Below, in pieces: positions 61,452 to 64,000 of a stretch of DNA of 64,000 nucleotides. Under the pieces are notes generated by a model. That model ran no database searches. It saw only the letters and a program-made list of their open reading frames with translations, and was not told the DNA's origin. This DNA is from Defluviitaleaceae bacterium. Lineage in GTDB: Bacteria > Bacillota > Clostridia > Lachnospirales > WRAX01. The translations under genes were made by a program, and so were the position numbers. Every line of letters begins with the position of its first letter. Positions within the stretch are counted from its first letter, which is position 1. Where the stretch lies: contig WRBJ01000001.1 of the NCBI GenBank assembly GCA_009784615.1, positions 1-64,000 on the forward strand. Reading direction: 5' to 3'.

Positions 61452-62342
61452 ATGAAAAAAGGATTATCAAGGGGACTAGGCAAGGGATTGGATGCCCTAA
61501 TTACATATAATAGCAACGAGCCATTAGAAGCAAGTGCAGAGATTGTTAACGCCGATATTAATGCGGTTGTGCCTAACGCCGACCAACCCAGAAAGGTTTT
61601 TAAACCACAAGAAATTGAAGAATTAGCAGAATCTATAAAAGAATTTGGTATAATACAACCGCTGATTGTAAAACAAAATGGTGACACATATACTATCATA
61701 GCAGGCGAGCGACGTTGGCGAGCGGCAAATGCGGCTGGACTTTCTGTTGTACCTGTCATTGTGCGGGATTATACCGAGCTTGAAATTTTAGGCATTGCAT
61801 TGATTGAAAATATACAGCGTGAAGATTTAAACCCCGTCGAAGAAGCTATGTGCTATAAACGTCTTAATGAAGATTTTGGAATAACACAAGACGAGATTGC
61901 GAAAAAAATAGGCAAAAGTCGTAGCCATATCAGCAATTGCATACGCATATTAAAACTGCAAGATAGCGTGCTTGAAATGGTTTCGCAGGAAGAACTTACA
62001 ATGGGGCACGCAAAGGCTTTATTGGCTGTTGAAGATGTACAAAAGCAGGTGGAGCTTGCCAAGAAAATATTTAACGAGCAAATGAACGTGCGCAAAACAG
62101 AGGAGCTTGTACGCAATGTTTTAGAAGAAGAGAAAGATTTAGATAATAGTCCGAAAAAATTGCCTTCAAAATCTATTAACAAAACCTATGTAAGCTATCA
62201 ATCTGATTTAAATAATTTTTTAAAAACACGTGTTAATATAAAAGATAATAAAAAAGAAGGTAGCGGCGGCAAGATTGAAATTGCGTATTTTTCACCAGAA
62301 GATTTAGAGCGCATTATTGGGGTTATAAAAAGCCGCATTTAA
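61452..62342 (+). CDS. parB: ParB/Spo0J chromosome-partitioning protein
   Basis: A 296-residue CTP-dependent DNA clamp. It opens KKGLSRGLGKGLDALI. The ParB/Srx domain holds the CTP-binding motif IAGERRWRAANAAG and ALIENIQREDLNPVEEA. The helix-turn-helix (TQDEIAKKIGKSRSHISNCIRIL) would recognise parS. I choose the ATG at 61452, since the earlier in-frame TTG overlaps parA. I found no perfect parS site (TGTTTCACGTGAAACA) in the window. Confidence 0.95.
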   Translation: MKKGLSRGLGKGLDALITYNSNEPLEASAEIVNADINAVVPNADQPRKVFKPQEIEELAESIKEFGIIQPLIVKQNGDTYTIIAGERRWRAANAAGLSVVPVIVRDYTELEILGIALIENIQREDLNPVEEAMCYKRLNEDFGITQDEIAKKIGKSRSHISNCIRILKLQDSVLEMVSQEELTMGHAKALLAVEDVQKQVELAKKIFNEQMNVRKTEELVRNVLEEEKDLDNSPKKLPSKSINKTYVSYQSDLNNFLKTRVNIKDNKKEGSGGKIEIAYFSPEDLERIIGVIKSRI

Positions 62343-62351
62343 GCGGCTTTT
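62328..62351. terminator. Shared terminator of parB and thiT
   Basis: A nine-base stem (AAAAGCCGC/GCGGCTTTT) with a six-base loop, overlapping the 3' ends of both convergent genes, with A and T runs on either side. Confidence 0.8.
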
Positions 62352-62908
62352 GTGCTACGTACCAATTTTTTAATGCGATTTAATCCGTCTTGTACAGGCG
62401 GCAAAGAAATGACTACTATTGTCGCAATGGCTTCTATATACATATATGGGGCGTTGTAAACCATAGATGCCCATAATGAACCCGGTGCTGCATCAAACCA
62501 ATATAGCCATCCCGCTAAGGTTGACATAACAAACCGACCCGTTACAGCAACAGCAAAGCCTACTTGCATATTAAATCTACCTTTCATTTTCCAAAAAAAT
62601 CCTGATAATCCCAACATACCAAATGCCAAGGGATAGTCCAGTATAAATTGCATAGGATGTATAACGCTTGCACGTTGCACCAATTGCAAAAGTCCATACG
62701 CAACACCTGAAACCACCCCGACAACAGGTCCAAAAAACATACCAATCGCCGACACAAAAAACATAGAAAATGGTGTAATAGACCCACTGTTTGGCATAGA
62801 AAACACACGTATGTATGACAGTGCAAAGGCTATGCCCAGCAACAACCCACAAAAAACCAGCGTGCGCAAACTAAACTTCGTTTGCCAATAACTTTGAAAT
62901 TTCTGCAT
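62339..62908 (-). CDS. thiT: Thiamine ECF transporter substrate-binding subunit ThiT
   Basis: A 189-residue membrane protein with six membrane segments. Family stretches are ALSYIRVFSMPNSGSITPFSMFF (the loop that contacts thiamine), GVVSGVAYGLLQL and HPMQFILDYPLAFGMLG. ThiT captures thiamine and needs the shared EcfAA'T module, not encoded here. A TPP riboswitch lies upstream, which confirms the substrate. GGAGG precedes the ATG. Confidence 0.95.
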   Translation of the reverse strand: MQKFQSYWQTKFSLRTLVFCGLLLGIAFALSYIRVFSMPNSGSITPFSMFFVSAIGMFFGPVVGVVSGVAYGLLQLVQRASVIHPMQFILDYPLAFGMLGLSGFFWKMKGRFNMQVGFAVAVTGRFVMSTLAGWLYWFDAAPGSLWASMVYNAPYMYIEAIATIVVISLPPVQDGLNRIKKLVRSTKAA

Positions 62909-62949
62909 AAAAAAATCCTCCTTTTATGGGAAGGAAGCAATACAAAAAA

Positions 62950-63034
62950 ATATGCTTCCCTTCGACGGCGTTACACCGCATCAGGTTATAAGGGTATTAT
63001 CTCAGCCACATATTTGATGTAGCACCCCTAGCCA
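62950..63034 (-). promoter_or_regulatory. TPP riboswitch (THI element)
   Basis: On the minus strand the conserved parts appear in order: GGGGTGCT, GGCTGAGATAATACCC, ACCTGATG and GCCGTCGAAGGGAAGC. It binds thiamine pyrophosphate. The aptamer end GGAAGCA can pair with TGCTTCC at 62933-62939 near the thiT ribosome site, which suggests translational or termination control. Confidence 0.95.
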
Positions 63035-63104
63035 ATTATGATATTAAGTTAATTATACATTACAAAATATGTGTATGTCAAGAATTTTATGAAGGTTGTG
63101 AAAA

Positions 63105-63929
63105 ATGTATAAGCTAATAGCAAGTGATGTGGACGGCACATTGCTTTCACTCGACTATAGAATGAACCCTGCAAACAAAACCGCCATTGCTAAAGCTGTG
63201 CAAAACGGCATTTTTTTCGTGCTTTGCTCTGGGCGGTCTTATAAAAGTTTAAAAAATATTTATAAAGAATTACAACTGCCGCAAGATGGCTATATCATCA
63301 GCTTTAACGGTGGGTTTATTTATGATGTTAAAAATGATGATGTTATTTATGAAGAATTTTTGGGTTTGCCGCTTGGGCTGGAAGCTATTAAAATATACCA
63401 AAACCGCAAGCAAAAAGATATAGAAATGCTTATATATACTGACTATGAAACCGTTATTGCCGAAGAAATAACCAATATAACCGATGCATACACCAGCGTG
63501 TCTGAAATTTCTGTTTTAAAATCTGATGATATTATTGCGGATGCTAAACAAGCCTGCAATGTTATCAAAATAATCTTTATGGCGCACAATCACGTTTTGC
63601 AAGATTTTCGCAAGGACATAGAACTCGTGCTGGGCGGCAAAACAGACATAACCTTTTCAACCGAATTTATGCTTGAAATTGGTTCAATTAACTGTAGCAA
63701 AGGCATTGCGCTGGCTTGGCTTTGCGATAGGCTTAATATCGACCTTGCACAAACAATTGCAATAGGCGATAATTATAACGACCTGCCAATGATAAATGTT
63801 GCAGGGCTCGGCGTGGCTGTAGCCAATGCCGTGGATGATTTAAAACAGGCGGCGGGATATATAACCGAAAAAACCTCGGCACAAGGTGCTATTGCTGAGG
63901 TTATAGAAAGATTATGTCTCTCATTTTAG
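63105..63929 (+). CDS. HAD-superfamily Cof-type hydrolase
   Basis: A 274-residue phosphatase of HAD subclass IIB. Motif I is IASDVDGTLLS at residues 4-14, motif II is CSGRSYKS (Ser), motif III is the Lys in CSKGIALAWL, and motif IV is GDNYNDLPMI. A Cof cap domain lies between. It probably dephosphorylates sugar phosphates or a cofactor intermediate. It is divergent from thiT. The substrate is unknown. Confidence 0.92.
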   Translation: MYKLIASDVDGTLLSLDYRMNPANKTAIAKAVQNGIFFVLCSGRSYKSLKNIYKELQLPQDGYIISFNGGFIYDVKNDDVIYEEFLGLPLGLEAIKIYQNRKQKDIEMLIYTDYETVIAEEITNITDAYTSVSEISVLKSDDIIADAKQACNVIKIIFMAHNHVLQDFRKDIELVLGGKTDITFSTEFMLEIGSINCSKGIALAWLCDRLNIDLAQTIAIGDNYNDLPMINVAGLGVAVANAVDDLKQAAGYITEKTSAQGAIAEVIERLCLSF

Positions 63930-63991
63930 TGCATAAAAAGAGAGGATTGGTTGCGCAAAATCCATTAATATACCTATATGGAGGTGAGCAA

Positions 63992-64000
63992 ATGGAATGG
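63992..64000 (+). CDS. Start of a gene cut by the window edge
   Basis: An ATG follows GGAGGTG by seven bases; only three codons (Met-Glu-Trp) are visible. The product cannot be told. Confidence 0.6.

Overview
The window looks like a chromosomal segment of a low-GC, Gram-positive anaerobe of the Clostridia; a Lachnospirales-like lineage is my guess. The evidence is strong AGGAGG ribosome sites, frequent TTG and GTG starts, a CIRCE-controlled hrcA-grpE-dnaK-dnaJ cluster, SLH-domain and copper-amine-oxidase-like surface proteins, a TPP-riboswitch-controlled ThiT, VanW and DUF3048 proteins, and soj/spo0J-type parAB. I see no rRNA, tRNA, CRISPR array, prophage or insertion sequence. Promoters are mostly of the sigma-A type with 17-base spacers and often an extended TGG-TATAAT.

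Left part (1-8.8 kb, all minus): a dispersed palindromic repeat, a zinc-ribbon protein, a WYL regulator, a GNAT enzyme, an EamA transporter, an M23 peptidase and a stand-alone receiver protein, then an amino-acid ABC importer, an FtsW/RodA protein and a VanW protein. From 8.9 to 15.1 kb (plus) lie rel, a metallo-hydrolase, msrA and a MalT-like LuxR regulator. From 15.2 to 24.1 kb (minus) lie a His/Pro-rich unknown, the heat-shock operon with two extra genes between grpE and dnaK, and two membrane-anchored genes, one a chymotrypsin-fold protease, that share a duplicated promoter region. DUF3048 and polysaccharide deacetylase genes (plus) follow. Then come tsaD, two paralogous small membrane proteins, an anti-sigma/ECF-sigma pair, an RluA-type synthase, lspA, aroB and a secreted protein (minus).

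Right part (33.6-64 kb, mostly plus): a lipoprotein cyclophilin, two SLH surface proteins, a ScaI-like restriction-modification pair, pyrG, a secreted Cys-rich protein behind a leader-peptide/hairpin region, a cyclic-nucleotide-domain protein (minus), a 1322-residue probable S-layer protein with a folded leader, a 57-residue small protein with an M29 aminopeptidase, dapF, guaA, a TIR-like protein with an in-frame amber codon, an M16C peptidase, a GyrI-like protein, pyrimidine-nucleoside phosphorylase, a second full repeat copy, a probable orphan structured RNA, a small membrane protein, parA, parB, thiT (minus, TPP riboswitch) and a HAD phosphatase. A further gene begins at the right edge.

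The most striking point is that the CTP synthase has lost all three residues of its glutaminase triad (Cys to Gly, His to Ala, Glu to Gln) while its synthetase half looks intact. Other notable points are the unassigned RNA at about 59.7-59.9 kb, the leader ORF at 42.3 kb, the competing hairpins before the S-layer gene and the amber codon in the TIR-like gene. All assignments were made by eye, without database searches.
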